A stretch of 64,000 bases of DNA from Bin80 sp965209015 (GTDB lineage: Bacteria > Bacteroidota > Rhodothermia > Rhodothermales > Bin80), in assembly GCA_965209015.1 (NCBI GenBank), contig OZ242367.1:2604001-2668000 (forward strand). The letters run 5' to 3'. Every line of letters begins with the position of its first letter. The first letter of the stretch is position 1. Made by a program: the position numbers and the translations under genes. Below are positions 7,843-17,900 of this stretch, one piece after another. The notes beneath the pieces are model-generated. The model saw nothing but the letters and a program-made list of their open reading frames with translations, was not told where the DNA came from and did not search any database.

Positions 7843-8604
7843 ATGAATCCAATTTTAGAAATCCAAGGCCTCGCGGCCTCAGTAGAGAATGTATCAATCC
7901 TGAAAGGGGTTGACCTCTCCGTGAATGCCGGAGAAGTTCATGCTATTATGGGACCCAATGGATCCGGTAAAAGTACTCTGGCATCTATCCTTGCAGGACG
8001 TGAAGAGTATGAGATTGATCAGGGCTCCATACACTATCTGGGAGAGGATCTCCTGGAAATGGACGTAGATGAACGTGCACGTGAGGGAATCTTTCTCGCT
8101 TTTCAGTATCCAATTGAACTACCGGGCGTCAGCACAATGAATTTTCTCAAACAGGCAGTCAATTCGGTTCGCGAACACAGAGGAAAGGAAGCGCTGGGTG
8201 CTGCTGCATTGCTACGTCTTGCCAAAGAAAAAGCAGCATTGATTGAATTGGATCCCCGTCTGAAACAGCGCTCTGTAAATCAGGGCTTTTCGGGCGGAGA
8301 AAAAAAACGTAATGAGATCTTCCAGCTTGCCATGCTTGAACCTACGCTCGCAATTCTGGATGAGACTGATTCTGGACTTGACATTGACGCACTAAGAAGT
8401 GTCGCCCACGGCGTGAATCAATTGCGCACACCAGAGCGTGGATTTCTGGTCATTACTCACTATCAGCGTCTGCTCAATTATATTGTGCCCGATTTTGTCC
8501 ATGTAATGGTGAGCGGTCGGATTGTCCAATCAGGCGGAAAAGAGCTCGCCATGGAGCTTGAAAAGCGCGGATACGACTGGATTCAGAATGGAGTACCAGC
8601 TTGA
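7843..8604 (+). CDS. sufC: Fe-S assembly ATPase SufC
   Basis: 253-residue ABC-type ATPase of the SufBCD complex. Walker A GPNGSGKST is near residue 38, the Q-loop lies in LAFQYP, the signature is FSGGEKKRNE, and Walker B plus the following glutamate-containing stretch is LAILDETDSGLD, all typical of SufC and not of transport ABC proteins. The stop overlaps the sufD start by 4 bases, so translation is coupled. Confidence 0.97.
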   Translation: MNPILEIQGLAASVENVSILKGVDLSVNAGEVHAIMGPNGSGKSTLASILAGREEYEIDQGSIHYLGEDLLEMDVDERAREGIFLAFQYPIELPGVSTMNFLKQAVNSVREHRGKEALGAAALLRLAKEKAALIELDPRLKQRSVNQGFSGGEKKRNEIFQLAMLEPTLAILDETDSGLDIDALRSVAHGVNQLRTPERGFLVITHYQRLLNYIVPDFVHVMVSGRIVQSGGKELAMELEKRGYDWIQNGVPA

Positions 8605-9893
8605 ATATGTCCAAATTGATTGATCATCGTGTAGAAGATCGTTTTCTGGCAGTCTACCAACGCTATCAGTCTCTCAATGGTACTGTGGGCCCGCTTTCTG
8701 ATCTGTCTAAGCGGGCAATTGAACAGTTTGCCGAGATAGGCTTCCCTGAACGCAAAAATGAGGCATGGAAGTATACGAATGTGTCACCGGTAGTCAACCG
8801 TACCTACCAGATCGTAGGTGCCTCCCCCGCGAAGGTTAAAGGCCTGAATGCACTGAATACACATGTCGCCGTGTTCATCAACGGAATGTTTTCTCCTGAC
8901 CAATCCCAACTAGATCACCTTCCTTCTGGGGTGTCTATTTCGAGTCTATCTGCTGTGGCAGAGGATGATCTTGTTCAGACACACTTGGGGTCTTATGCCA
9001 ATTTTACCGACGAGCCCTTCACTGCATTGAATACTGCCTTCCTCAAGGACGGTGCTGTAATTTCGGTTGCACCTAGTCTAAAACTTGAACATCCAATCCA
9101 CATCATTCATGTGATCACCAGTGATGATCCTGCTCTGGTTCAGCCCAGAACCTTGATCCATTCTGGGAATGGAGCTTCTGTACAGGTCATACAATCAACT
9201 GAATTTATTGGCTCAGTTTCTTCACTGATCAATGCAGTCACAGAGATTTATGTCGGAAATGAAGCCCAAACCGACTTCCTTGAACTGCAGGTCAGTACAC
9301 CCAAGGTTAGCCGCATCAATAATTTAAGCGTCTACCAAGAAGCCCAGAGTAAATTTTATAGTGGAATGTTTACCTTCGGTGGTGAACTGGTTCGAAACAA
9401 CGTTTCTATCCTGCCCAACGAGGAATACTGTGAAAGCCTACTCCACGGACTGTTCATGGGGCGAGGGCGTTCCCACATTGACAATAACACGCTCGTTGAC
9501 CACGCCAAACCGAATTGTTACAGCTCAGAGTATTACAAGGGAATTCTGGATGATTATGCGACCGGGGTATTCTATGGTAAGGTTCTCGTACGTGAGGATG
9601 CACAGTTAACGAATGCCTACCAGACCAACCGGAGTATCCTGCTTTCTGAGACCGCTCGAATGTTTTCAAAGCCTGCCCTGGAGATCTACGCTGACGATGT
9701 GAAGTGTTCTCACGGAGCAACCACTGGACAGTTAGATAAAGATGGCTTATTTTACCTTCGTTCTCGGGGCATTTCCGAAGATGAAGCACGTCGGCTCATG
9801 TTGAGTTCATTTGCCGGTGACATCATTGAACAAGCACCCGTTCCTGCTCTGCGCGAAGTGCTCTACGATCATGTGGAGCGCATGCTGCGTTGA
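8601..9893 (+). CDS. sufD: Fe-S assembly protein SufD
   Basis: 430 residues, paralogous to SufB and completing the SufBC2D scaffold. Recognisable parts are the N-terminal RKNEAWKYTN block near residue 50, the beta-helix, and the C-terminal region with DDVKCSHGATTGQLD followed by LRSRGISEDEARRL, which holds the conserved Cys and His of SufD. It overlaps sufC by 4 bases; the desulfurase gene starts 18 bases after its stop. Confidence 0.96.
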   Translation: MNMSKLIDHRVEDRFLAVYQRYQSLNGTVGPLSDLSKRAIEQFAEIGFPERKNEAWKYTNVSPVVNRTYQIVGASPAKVKGLNALNTHVAVFINGMFSPDQSQLDHLPSGVSISSLSAVAEDDLVQTHLGSYANFTDEPFTALNTAFLKDGAVISVAPSLKLEHPIHIIHVITSDDPALVQPRTLIHSGNGASVQVIQSTEFIGSVSSLINAVTEIYVGNEAQTDFLELQVSTPKVSRINNLSVYQEAQSKFYSGMFTFGGELVRNNVSILPNEEYCESLLHGLFMGRGRSHIDNNTLVDHAKPNCYSSEYYKGILDDYATGVFYGKVLVREDAQLTNAYQTNRSILLSETARMFSKPALEIYADDVKCSHGATTGQLDKDGLFYLRSRGISEDEARRLMLSSFAGDIIEQAPVPALREVLYDHVERMLR

Positions 9894-9911
9894 CGCGAGC
9901 ACCCCCGCGCA

Positions 9912-11615
9912 ATGTTAGATCTGACTGAAATAGATGACATCCAGATCAGGGCTGATTTTCCAACCCTGCGTCAGCAGGTGTATGGTCATCCGCTAATTTA
10001 TTTGGACAGTGCAGCTTCTTCCCTTAAACCGCAGTGTGTGATTGACTGCCTGGCGGATTACTATGCCAACGAACATAGTAATGTACACCGCGGGGTACAT
10101 TACCTGAGTCAGCGTGCGACGGAGCGCTATGAGGCTGCTCGGAAACGCTTAGCTCAGTTCGTTGGAGCCGCGAGTGAACGATCTATTATTTTCACGCGCG
10201 GAACCACTGAGGCGATTAACTTGGTTGCTTCTACGTATGGCCAACGTATCCGTCCCGGGGATGAGATTCTGACTACCGTCATGGAGCACCATTCTAATCT
10301 CGTCCCATGGCAAACTTTGGCAAAGGAATGCGGCGCGCAGTTACGCGTCATAGATGTATCCATGGCAGGTACCATCAGTATTGATGTACTGTTCAGACAC
10401 ATGAACAACAGAACTCGCCTCCTCGCACTTGGTCATGTCTCCAATAGTTTAGGTACGGTTCATCCGGTGGAGCAGATCATTTCTGAAGCACACAGAAGAA
10501 ATATTGCGGTTCTGTTAGATGGTGCACAGGGTTTACCCCACCTGCCCTTGAATGTGCAGGAGCTAGATTGTGATTTTTACTGTGCAAGTAGTCATAAGGC
10601 TTATGGACCGACCGGGGTGGGCTTTCTCTATGGAAAGGAAGAGATCCTTGAAGATCTACCACCTTGGCATGGAGGTGGTGACATGATTGAAGAGGTATAT
10701 CGCACATCCTCCACATGGGCTGAAATCCCTCATAAATTTGAGGCTGGCACGCCGAATATTGCCGGAGTGATTGGAATGGCTGCGGCCATTGAATATCTTG
10801 ACAGCATTGGAATGGATATTCTACAAAAAAGAGAGGAATTACTTCTTGATTATGCTCATGCGGAAGCTAAAACTGTATCTGGTCTCAAGATTATTGGAAC
10901 CGCTCCAAAAAAAGTTGGTGTCCTGAGCTTTCTTCTGGAAGGGCATCACCCTTATGATGTAGGCTATGCCTTGGATCAAGCTGGGATTGCTGTGAGAACC
11001 GGACATCATTGTGCCATGCCTCTTATGAAATATTTCGGTATCCCCGGTACTGTTCGTGCCTCATTTGGGGCATACAATACAACCGAAGATGTGGATGCAC
11101 TTGTAGGAAGACTCAGAGAGATTTCAAAAGATTCCAAGTCGTTTCGAGTCCCTGTATCCACTCCTCGTAATGGAAACAATGCTTCCTTGTCCACTGAAGA
11201 ATCCATTGATAGTCGCAAAGCAGCTTTGCTTGACGATCTGAATCTTTTTGAAGACGCTGATGAGCGCCGAGAGTATTTAATTGAGCTCGGTGAAAATCTA
11301 CCCGAACTGGACGCTTCTCTCAAGACAGAGGCAAACAGAATTCATGGCTGTTTAGCTATGGTCTGGCTTCACAGTACAATTCGGGATGGTCAAATCTATT
11401 TTCAGGCGGATAGTGATGCGCTCATCACACGTGGAATGATCGCTCTTCTCATTCAACTGATGGATGGCCAATCTCCACAAACGATCCTCAGGACTGACCT
11501 CTCGGCCCTGATTCATGAGCTAGGCCTGCCAAGCCTCATTACTGCGCGTCGAAAAAATGGGCTGAACCGAATGATTGAGCGTATCAAGAACGAAGCCTCT
11601 CTTGCAGAAGTCTGA
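9912..11615 (+). CDS. sufS: SufS cysteine desulfurase fused to SufE
   Basis: 567 residues, about 160 longer than normal SufS. Residues 1 to about 405 form the class V PLP desulfurase: SSHKAYGP with the PLP lysine Lys229, and RTGHHCAMP with the persulfide Cys367. After a Ser-rich linker, residues of about 430-560 form a SufE domain with HGCLAMVW, whose Cys480 is the expected sulfur acceptor. The fusion places donor and acceptor in one chain, feeding sulfur to SufBCD made from the same operon. The stop and the next ATG share one base. Confidence 0.95.
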   Translation: MLDLTEIDDIQIRADFPTLRQQVYGHPLIYLDSAASSLKPQCVIDCLADYYANEHSNVHRGVHYLSQRATERYEAARKRLAQFVGAASERSIIFTRGTTEAINLVASTYGQRIRPGDEILTTVMEHHSNLVPWQTLAKECGAQLRVIDVSMAGTISIDVLFRHMNNRTRLLALGHVSNSLGTVHPVEQIISEAHRRNIAVLLDGAQGLPHLPLNVQELDCDFYCASSHKAYGPTGVGFLYGKEEILEDLPPWHGGGDMIEEVYRTSSTWAEIPHKFEAGTPNIAGVIGMAAAIEYLDSIGMDILQKREELLLDYAHAEAKTVSGLKIIGTAPKKVGVLSFLLEGHHPYDVGYALDQAGIAVRTGHHCAMPLMKYFGIPGTVRASFGAYNTTEDVDALVGRLREISKDSKSFRVPVSTPRNGNNASLSTEESIDSRKAALLDDLNLFEDADERREYLIELGENLPELDASLKTEANRIHGCLAMVWLHSTIRDGQIYFQADSDALITRGMIALLIQLMDGQSPQTILRTDLSALIHELGLPSLITARRKNGLNRMIERIKNEASLAEV

Positions 11616-11950
11616 TGAACTGTGAAGTAATTGATCATGCAAAGACAAAAGGATTAGCTGACGAGGTGATCGCATCCATCCGACAGGTCTATGACCCAGA
11701 AATTCCTGTGAATGTATATGATCTAGGACTGATCTATAAGGTTCGACTTGACGAGGATGATCGTGCATTTGTGACCATGACCTTAACAACTCCGAATTGC
11801 CCAGTGGCTGATAGTCTTCCCAGTCAAGTCGAATCTGTGGTGATGCTTACAGAGGGGGTAACCGACGCACATGTGGAACTCACGTTTGATCCTCCCTTCA
11901 CTATTGAAATGATGAGTGATGAGGCTAAACTTGAGCTTGGATTCATGTAG
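11615..11950 (+). CDS. sufT: SufT/MIP18 (DUF59) Fe-S assembly protein
   Basis: 111 residues of the MIP18/DUF59 family, which helps Fe-S protein maturation. The signature is VYDPEIPVNVYDLGLIY (about 25-41) and TTPNCPVAD with the conserved Cys62. Last gene of the suf operon; its ATG shares the A of the sufS-E stop (TGATG). The position in a suf operon favours SufT over the phenylacetate PaaD relative. Confidence 0.93.
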   Translation: MNCEVIDHAKTKGLADEVIASIRQVYDPEIPVNVYDLGLIYKVRLDEDDRAFVTMTLTTPNCPVADSLPSQVESVVMLTEGVTDAHVELTFDPPFTIEMMSDEAKLELGFM

Positions 11951-12296
11951 ACCGCTTATTCCTCTCCTTGAAATTGGAAACTGAATCTCACAACTTCGTT
12001 CATTCACCGCTAGTACTTGTAGTAGTTTGTGTGTCAGAGTTAACCAATCTTATCATGTATTTGCTCGTCATCTAATAGGATTTAATGAGATTTTCAAGTA
12101 CCATGAAGTAACTCAACTAATATGATTATGACCAACACTATACTTCATCAATTTTTTACAAAATCTCCACATCATTCCGGCTTTTTGCTGCACCTATTTG
12201 GTGTAGCTACGTATAAGGATTTAGGCAAGGGTTGTTAATCATGTTTTCAGGAACTTGCCATATCACACCCAATCATTATCGTAAGACACTCCATTA
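11951..12296. other. Intergenic, 346 bp between sufT and the cold shock gene
   Basis: AT-rich and without a credible ORF. It probably holds the end of the suf message and the promoter and long 5' leader usual for cold shock genes, but no clear terminator hairpin or promoter consensus was found. Confidence 0.5.
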
Positions 12297-12509
12297 ATGC
12301 AAGATCGTGAACAAGGAACCGTAAAGTGGTTCAACGCTGAAAAAGGCTATGGCTTTATTGAGCGCGACAGCGGTGAGAAAGACGTGTTTGTGCACTACTC
12401 CGAAGTCAATAAGGACGGTTACAAATCTCTTGATGAAGGGCAACGAGTAGAATTTGCCGTAACCCAGGGAGAAAAAGGGTTTCAGGCACAGAACGTAGAC
12501 CCTATTTAG
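12297..12509 (+). CDS. CspA-family cold shock protein
   Basis: 70 residues forming one cold shock domain, a single-strand nucleic acid binding beta-barrel acting as an RNA chaperone. RNP1 is KGYGFIE and RNP2 is VFVHYS, preceded by the standard GTVKWFNAEKGYG entry. It stands alone as a single-gene unit. Which Csp paralogue it is cannot be told from the sequence. Confidence 0.96.
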   Translation: MQDREQGTVKWFNAEKGYGFIERDSGEKDVFVHYSEVNKDGYKSLDEGQRVEFAVTQGEKGFQAQNVDPI

Positions 12510-12858
12510 GCGCTCTCTGTGATTCCTTTCCGACAATAGGAGAGGCAATATCTCGGTGATACGATTTCACCTCTGGTTGAGATTTTGAGCAGCTTCTAGC
12601 CTATCTGTCCGGTCCATCTGTTTCTGTATGTTTTTCTAGCCTGCAGCGCAAACAGGTGGAAAATATTCGACTTGAAGTACACCACCGCAGGTTATCTTCA
12701 CTGCCTGTTGTAGGTTAATCAGCCAGTATTCGTTTGTCTCGGCAGCATACTTTAGACAATGATTGTGACGAAGGTCAACCTCCATTCTATGGAGGAAACT
12801 GATGATATTTTCTCTGTCCAGCAACGACATTGTCTTAGATTATGGAGTTATGGATGTA
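12510..12858. other. Intergenic, 349 bp, one doubtful small ORF
   Basis: The stretch contains a minus-strand 64-codon ORF at 12636-12830, 28 bases downstream of the sugar isomerase gene. It has no clear ribosome binding site and no recognised family, so it is not called as a gene. Nothing else stands out. Confidence 0.4.
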
Positions 12859-13788
12859 CTAGCTAAATGCATTCCTTAGGAGCTCCAAACTCTTGGGAAT
12901 CGCGGTTTTCTCATCCTCTTTCCCTTCAAATTCCAGCGAAATGTACCCCGAATAGTCATGTCTTCGCATGATCTCTGCAATACGGACGTAATCTAATTCC
13001 AACGTGTACCATGTCCCTCCTCCATAGTACGTCTTCGCCTGCATAAGAATAATGTAGGGTGCCAGCATTTCAAGTTTATCGTATGGATTCTCCAGAAAAT
13101 TTCCTGTATCCAATGTGACCTTTAGCCATGGAGAATCAATCGCTTGGACAATCCTAAGTACCCCTTCCGGCGTCCTTCCGAGTCCCCAGTGATTTTCCAA
13201 TCCAAGCAGAACCCCACATTGTTGAGCTTTGGGAATTAATTTTTCGATGGCATCAATCACCCACACGAATGCGTCTTCATCGGTATACCCATCCAGTGGT
13301 GGTTCAATTCCTCGATTATCCATCAGTGCAGTGAATGATTCGGATGTACCCCATCTTCCAGTATTCAGCCGCATCGTAGGGATTCCAAGCTCATAGCATA
13401 GATCAATCTGTCGTATTGTTTCGTTGATATTACGTTGACGTTCATCCGCGTCTGGGGACACAAATCCCTGATGCGTAGAGAATCCCATAAGATCTAAACC
13501 GTTCACGAAGGCCCTACGCTTCAAACTTTGCAGGTAATCAGGTTCCTCTGAGGCCATCTGGATATGAAGTAGCTCAATACCATCAAACCCCATCGCTGCG
13601 GCTTGATCAATGCAAGTCTCGATCGGATAATCTTCTTTCGGGCCATTAAATCGCCAGAATGAATAGGTAGATACTCCTATTGGATTAGGTCTGGGGGCTA
13701 TATTTGGGGTTGCGTCCGAAACAGGAGTCATCACGAGTCCTGCGGCGGCGGTGGCACTGGTCCTTAGAAAGTTGCGGCGGCTGGTCAT
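12859..13788 (-). CDS. Exported sugar phosphate isomerase/epimerase (TIM barrel)
   Basis: About 309 residues from the ATG at 13788; an upstream ATG at 13824 would add 12 residues ahead of the export signal, so the later start is preferred. The N-terminus is a twin-arginine signal (TSRRNFLRTSATAAAG). The remainder is an AP-endonuclease-2-like xylose isomerase barrel: FDGIELLHIQ, GIPTMRLNTG, LGLENHWGLG, VTLDTGNFLEN and a final ISLEFEGKED, whose Glu, His and Asp residues match the metal site of the family. The substrate is probably a sugar or inositol derivative, but nothing points to a particular one. Confidence 0.85.
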   Translation of the reverse strand: MTSRRNFLRTSATAAAGLVMTPVSDATPNIAPRPNPIGVSTYSFWRFNGPKEDYPIETCIDQAAAMGFDGIELLHIQMASEEPDYLQSLKRRAFVNGLDLMGFSTHQGFVSPDADERQRNINETIRQIDLCYELGIPTMRLNTGRWGTSESFTALMDNRGIEPPLDGYTDEDAFVWVIDAIEKLIPKAQQCGVLLGLENHWGLGRTPEGVLRIVQAIDSPWLKVTLDTGNFLENPYDKLEMLAPYIILMQAKTYYGGGTWYTLELDYVRIAEIMRRHDYSGYISLEFEGKEDEKTAIPKSLELLRNAFS

Positions 13789-14210
13789 GGTTCTGAAAAA
13801 TTTGTTGTATCTACTGTTACACATAAGTTAGGCATTATTTTGCAACCAGTCTGTCTCAGTTAATACGGGACACAGCATAAAGGACTAAATGCATGACGAA
13901 AATTCGACTTTGTTGGATTATGGCCCCGATTCTGTTTTCTGAAGTTTCTCGATTGCTTGGCTCTTACCGAGTCCGTAGCCAAAGAAAATAAGGAACAGTC
14001 CCTATCAAAGTAGACTATCATCCCTGTCCACAGGTATTCCTCCTGCTATTACGGTCTGAGATCATCAGATGTTAGATGAGTAGATGTTAGTATCTGGACT
14101 GGGCTGTTGCCACACATCAATTGAAGCGAATCTGCTTCTGGATGTGGCATTCATTAAATGTTTTGAACGCCATCGTAAAGTTATTCCTCTACCCGACTAA
14201 ATCTTAACCC
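13789..14210. other. Divergent intergenic, about 420 bp
   Basis: This is the divergent promoter region between the isomerase and RidA-like genes. A 32-codon plus-strand ORF near 13894 is too short to support. No repeat, RNA gene or clear operator was seen. Confidence 0.4.
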
Positions 14211-14675
14211 ATGCTTAATCGAAACGAACGACTTGAATCTCTGGGATATCCACTTGATGATGTGCCGGCACCAGCGGGGCTCTATAAACCTGTAACAGTG
14301 ACGGGTACTACGGCATATGTATCTGGAGCGGTACCTTTATCTCATGGACAGCTTCAATTTTCTGGAAAAGTCCCCTCAGATCAAGACCTCTCTACTGCAC
14401 AGCAGGCTGCCGCTCTTTGTGTAGCAAATAACCTGCGGATGATTCATCAGACGCTCGGTTCTCTTGAGTGCATTGTTCGCGTTCTGCGACTGACTGGCTT
14501 TGTCAACTCTGAATCTAACTTTACCGATCAACACTTGGTACTTAACGGAGCATCAAAATTACTAAAAGATATTTTGGGAGATTCGGGGGTGAGCGCACGC
14601 TCTGCAGTAGGTGTGGCTCAACTGCCGCTCGGGAGTACGGTAGAAACGGAACTCATTCTGGAAATCATCCCTTAG
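14211..14675 (+). CDS. RidA/YjgF-family protein
   Basis: 154 residues, a single Rid domain. Enamine/imine deaminases of this family clear reactive intermediates of PLP enzymes. Visible are VPAPAGLYKPV, AYVSGAVPL, a central helix with AALCVANNLRMI, and the C-terminal ARSAVGVAQLPLGSTVE, where the first Arg aligns with the catalytic arginine of RidA. The length and the late motif fit the YjgH-like or Rid2-7 groups as much as RidA itself, so no symbol is given. It is transcribed alone. Confidence 0.9.
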   Translation: MLNRNERLESLGYPLDDVPAPAGLYKPVTVTGTTAYVSGAVPLSHGQLQFSGKVPSDQDLSTAQQAAALCVANNLRMIHQTLGSLECIVRVLRLTGFVNSESNFTDQHLVLNGASKLLKDILGDSGVSARSAVGVAQLPLGSTVETELILEIIP

Positions 14676-14974
14676 ATTGCACATATCTTTTGGTTTTATC
14701 CCGAGTGTTGAAGATATTGGTCCGATTTTCCTAATGCTCTTCGTGACGAACTCGCTTGAGTCGCAAGTTCATGACCATCCTGTACTGACACCCCAAAGGC
14801 GTGGTATCCAGTCAACCTTTACCTTTGGAATATTCGTGAAATCTCTACCACTTGTGTAAGTAAATAACCAGACTAATAGAAACCAAAGGACATCAACCTC
14901 AAGCGAGGATATAATGGGAACCCTAAACTCAGGTTACCACCATATGAGCTTCAAAAGATCAAAGATTGATTCCG

Positions 14975-17900
14975 CTACCGAGTTCGTACAATGCGTCCGA
15001 CCTCAACGAAACGGCCCGAAGACGAATTGGCAATTAGTCGGTAGAGATACAAACCCGCAGGAAGCGGGACCCCACTTAGATTGATTGTGTATGCCCATCC
15101 GGCAGGAAAGCTGCTTTCTGGGATGCTCAGAATATGTCTTCCGATCAAATCCATCACCTCTACCCTTACATTGGCCGACCAGGGTAGATTGAATACGAGT
15201 TGGGTTTCATTTTGAAAGGGATTGGGGTAGTTCCCTACTATCTTGAATGTATTGGGTAAATTTTCAGAATCTCTGAAAACTGGAGAGTACACACTAAGCT
15301 TAAAGTTCAAGCTACCCCTCTCTCCATTTACATCTGTTGCAGTATACGTGTACTCAATCGGAGAATCGGTTATGACCCAGGGCGTTCCGAGAACCATACG
15401 AGTGGATGGCAGAAAACTCAACCCTGCTGGTAATGCAGGAGTAAGTGAATACTCAACTGGTTCCCTGCCGCCGATTGCCTCGGGAAGTACCAAAGGGTGA
15501 ATCGGTGCTCCTAGTTTGTAGTTCTGATCCTCAATGTCAGATACAAACGCTATATTCCCACATGTCCGACCAATGACTTCGGGGATTGATTGCAGCCATC
15601 TCTGAAACTCCTCATCCCGTGGTGCACACAAATCTTGCCCATCAAACCGAAGGATTTGAAGCCTATCTAATTGCATTAGACTTCTTGGAAGCTTGCCTAT
15701 TAGAGAGTTACCAGAAAGAAGAAGTGATTCCAACCGGAGTAGATTCCCAAGTTCCGCAGGTACTTCTCCGGATAAGGAGTTTGCGGATAGGTTTAGATGC
15801 CACAGAGCACTAAGATTTCCGAATTCTACTGGAATCGTTCCCGAAAAGAAATTTTCCTCCAAATCCAACAATTCCAGAGTCGTGATCCTCCCAATTTCGG
15901 TAGGAATCGTTCCAGATAAAGAGTTTTCTGGTAGGACGAGCCACTCTAGCTTTGAGAGATTAGTAAGTTCAGCGGGAATAGAGCCCGATAGAGAATTTTC
16001 TCCAAGATCAATGATGGACACGTTTGATAGATCTCCGAATTCAGTAGGAATTGATCCGGTCAGAAAATTCTTGCGTAGTCCGAGCCATTCTAAACTTGAA
16101 AGATTGCCGATTTCTGGAGGAATTTGTCCAGAAAGGGAGTTCGTCTCGAGATTCAAATGTTCCAAGTTCAGAAGATTGCCAATTGAGGGGGGAATTGAGC
16201 CGGATAGTGAATTTTGGAAGAGACTCAGCCATTCAAGATTGGATAGATTCCCAAGCTCATGTGGGATTGAACCCGAAAGAGAATTATTACCTAACTGTAA
16301 CCTGCGGAGCTCGGAGAGGCGAGTGAATCCATCTGGAATCGGTCCGGTAAGATGGTTACCAGATAAATAGAGTGCATCCAACTCTGTAAGTCCAGAAATT
16401 TCGGATGGGATCATTCCTACGAGATTATTTCGACTCAGATTTAACTCTTCTAGCCAACCCTCACTCGTAGAGACTCCATACCACTGATTGAGTTCTTCCA
16501 CGCTGGGAATTGAAGTAAAATCCCAATTGCTGTTATCATGCCAGTGATCTCCATTCGTAGATGTATACAGAGCATTCAGACTCCGATAGACTACTTCAAA
16601 AGAACGATTCACCGAAATGGTCAGCATATCTGCCACATCCTCGGTATCTCGTGTCATCACATGGATAAAGAAACGCACTTGCTGGTTGAGTGGTGCATCG
16701 TGTGAAACCTGAAATTCAAATGTTAACTCCTTTGCTTCTCCACTCTCCCAATCATCTGTAAGCACCTCTGCCTGAAGCAGTTGCAGAAATGAATACGGTT
16801 GACTCTCTCTGAGCACAACCGTGACCTCTGATGCATCCGCGAGATAGTTGACAAATATAGCATTGATCGTGACCAAGTCTCCAGATGAAATGAGTTGATT
16901 CTCGTCATGGTCCTCCAGCGACCACTGCTTCAAACGGATCGCAGGAGTGTCCATTTTCTGAACCGCTGCATGTGCATTCACAAAGCCACGTCCAAGCAGT
17001 TGGCTATACTCAGGGTTTTGTACCTCTATACTCTCCGCAGAAAATCGGATTTTCTCCCGCAGTGCATCCGGCGAAATATTTGGAAATTTTGTCTTAATCA
17101 GAGCGGCGACTCCCGCGACCAGTGGGGCGGCAAAAGATGTTCCACTCACCTCTACGTATCCATTCTCAATCCCTGTAGAAATAATCGATTCGCCTGGAGC
17201 GAACACATCAACCAACCTCCCATAATTCGAGAATTGTGCTCGTCTGGCGATCTCTTTTTCCGTTGCACCAACCGAAAGCACCCGAGGATGACGGGCCGGA
17301 TAGATTCGAAAAAGGTCATTGTTGAGATCCGAGTTCCCCGCCGAGGTGATCACTAAGGCTCCCAAATCCGTGGCCAACTCTAACGTTTGATCCAGAAATA
17401 AAACTTCTTGATCCTCTCGTATAATGGCTCCCCAACTTGCATTGATGATGTCTGCACCATTTGTGGCAGCATAAAGAATCCCTTCATAGCCATAAAGAAT
17501 TCCGAGTCCCGATGGATGAGCCGCATTGATGTGCATCAATAAGGCATTCCAAGAAGCACCGGCGATGCCAATCTGGTTGTCCGTTACCGCACTTACTAAA
17601 CCTGCAGTTGCGGTTCCATGCACAGAGCTGCCGATCTCTGGACCTCTAGTGGGATCATTATCCGTATCGTCCTCATCCGAAAAATCAACTCCATGAATAT
17701 CATCAATAAAGCCATTCCCGTCATCATCAATCCCATTGTCTGGAATTTCATCATCGTTCGTCCACACATTTGCAAGTAAGTCCTCATGCCGCCATTCTCC
17801 ACCACCATCAATCACCGCAATCACCACTTTGGGGGTACGAGATTCGCTCTTCACTTCATCCCAGGCTTCTGGCAGACGTAACTGACGCAGTTCTGATTGC

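Noticed and set aside
12636..12830. Minus-strand 64-codon ORF after the sugar isomerase
   Set aside because: No ribosome site, no family and no conservation evidence. It might be real, but it cannot be supported from the sequence.
15693..16370. Plus-strand 225-codon ORF with SSAGI/FPSS repeats
   Set aside because: Mirror image of the LRR repeats of the subtilase; the periodicity is inherited from the sense strand.
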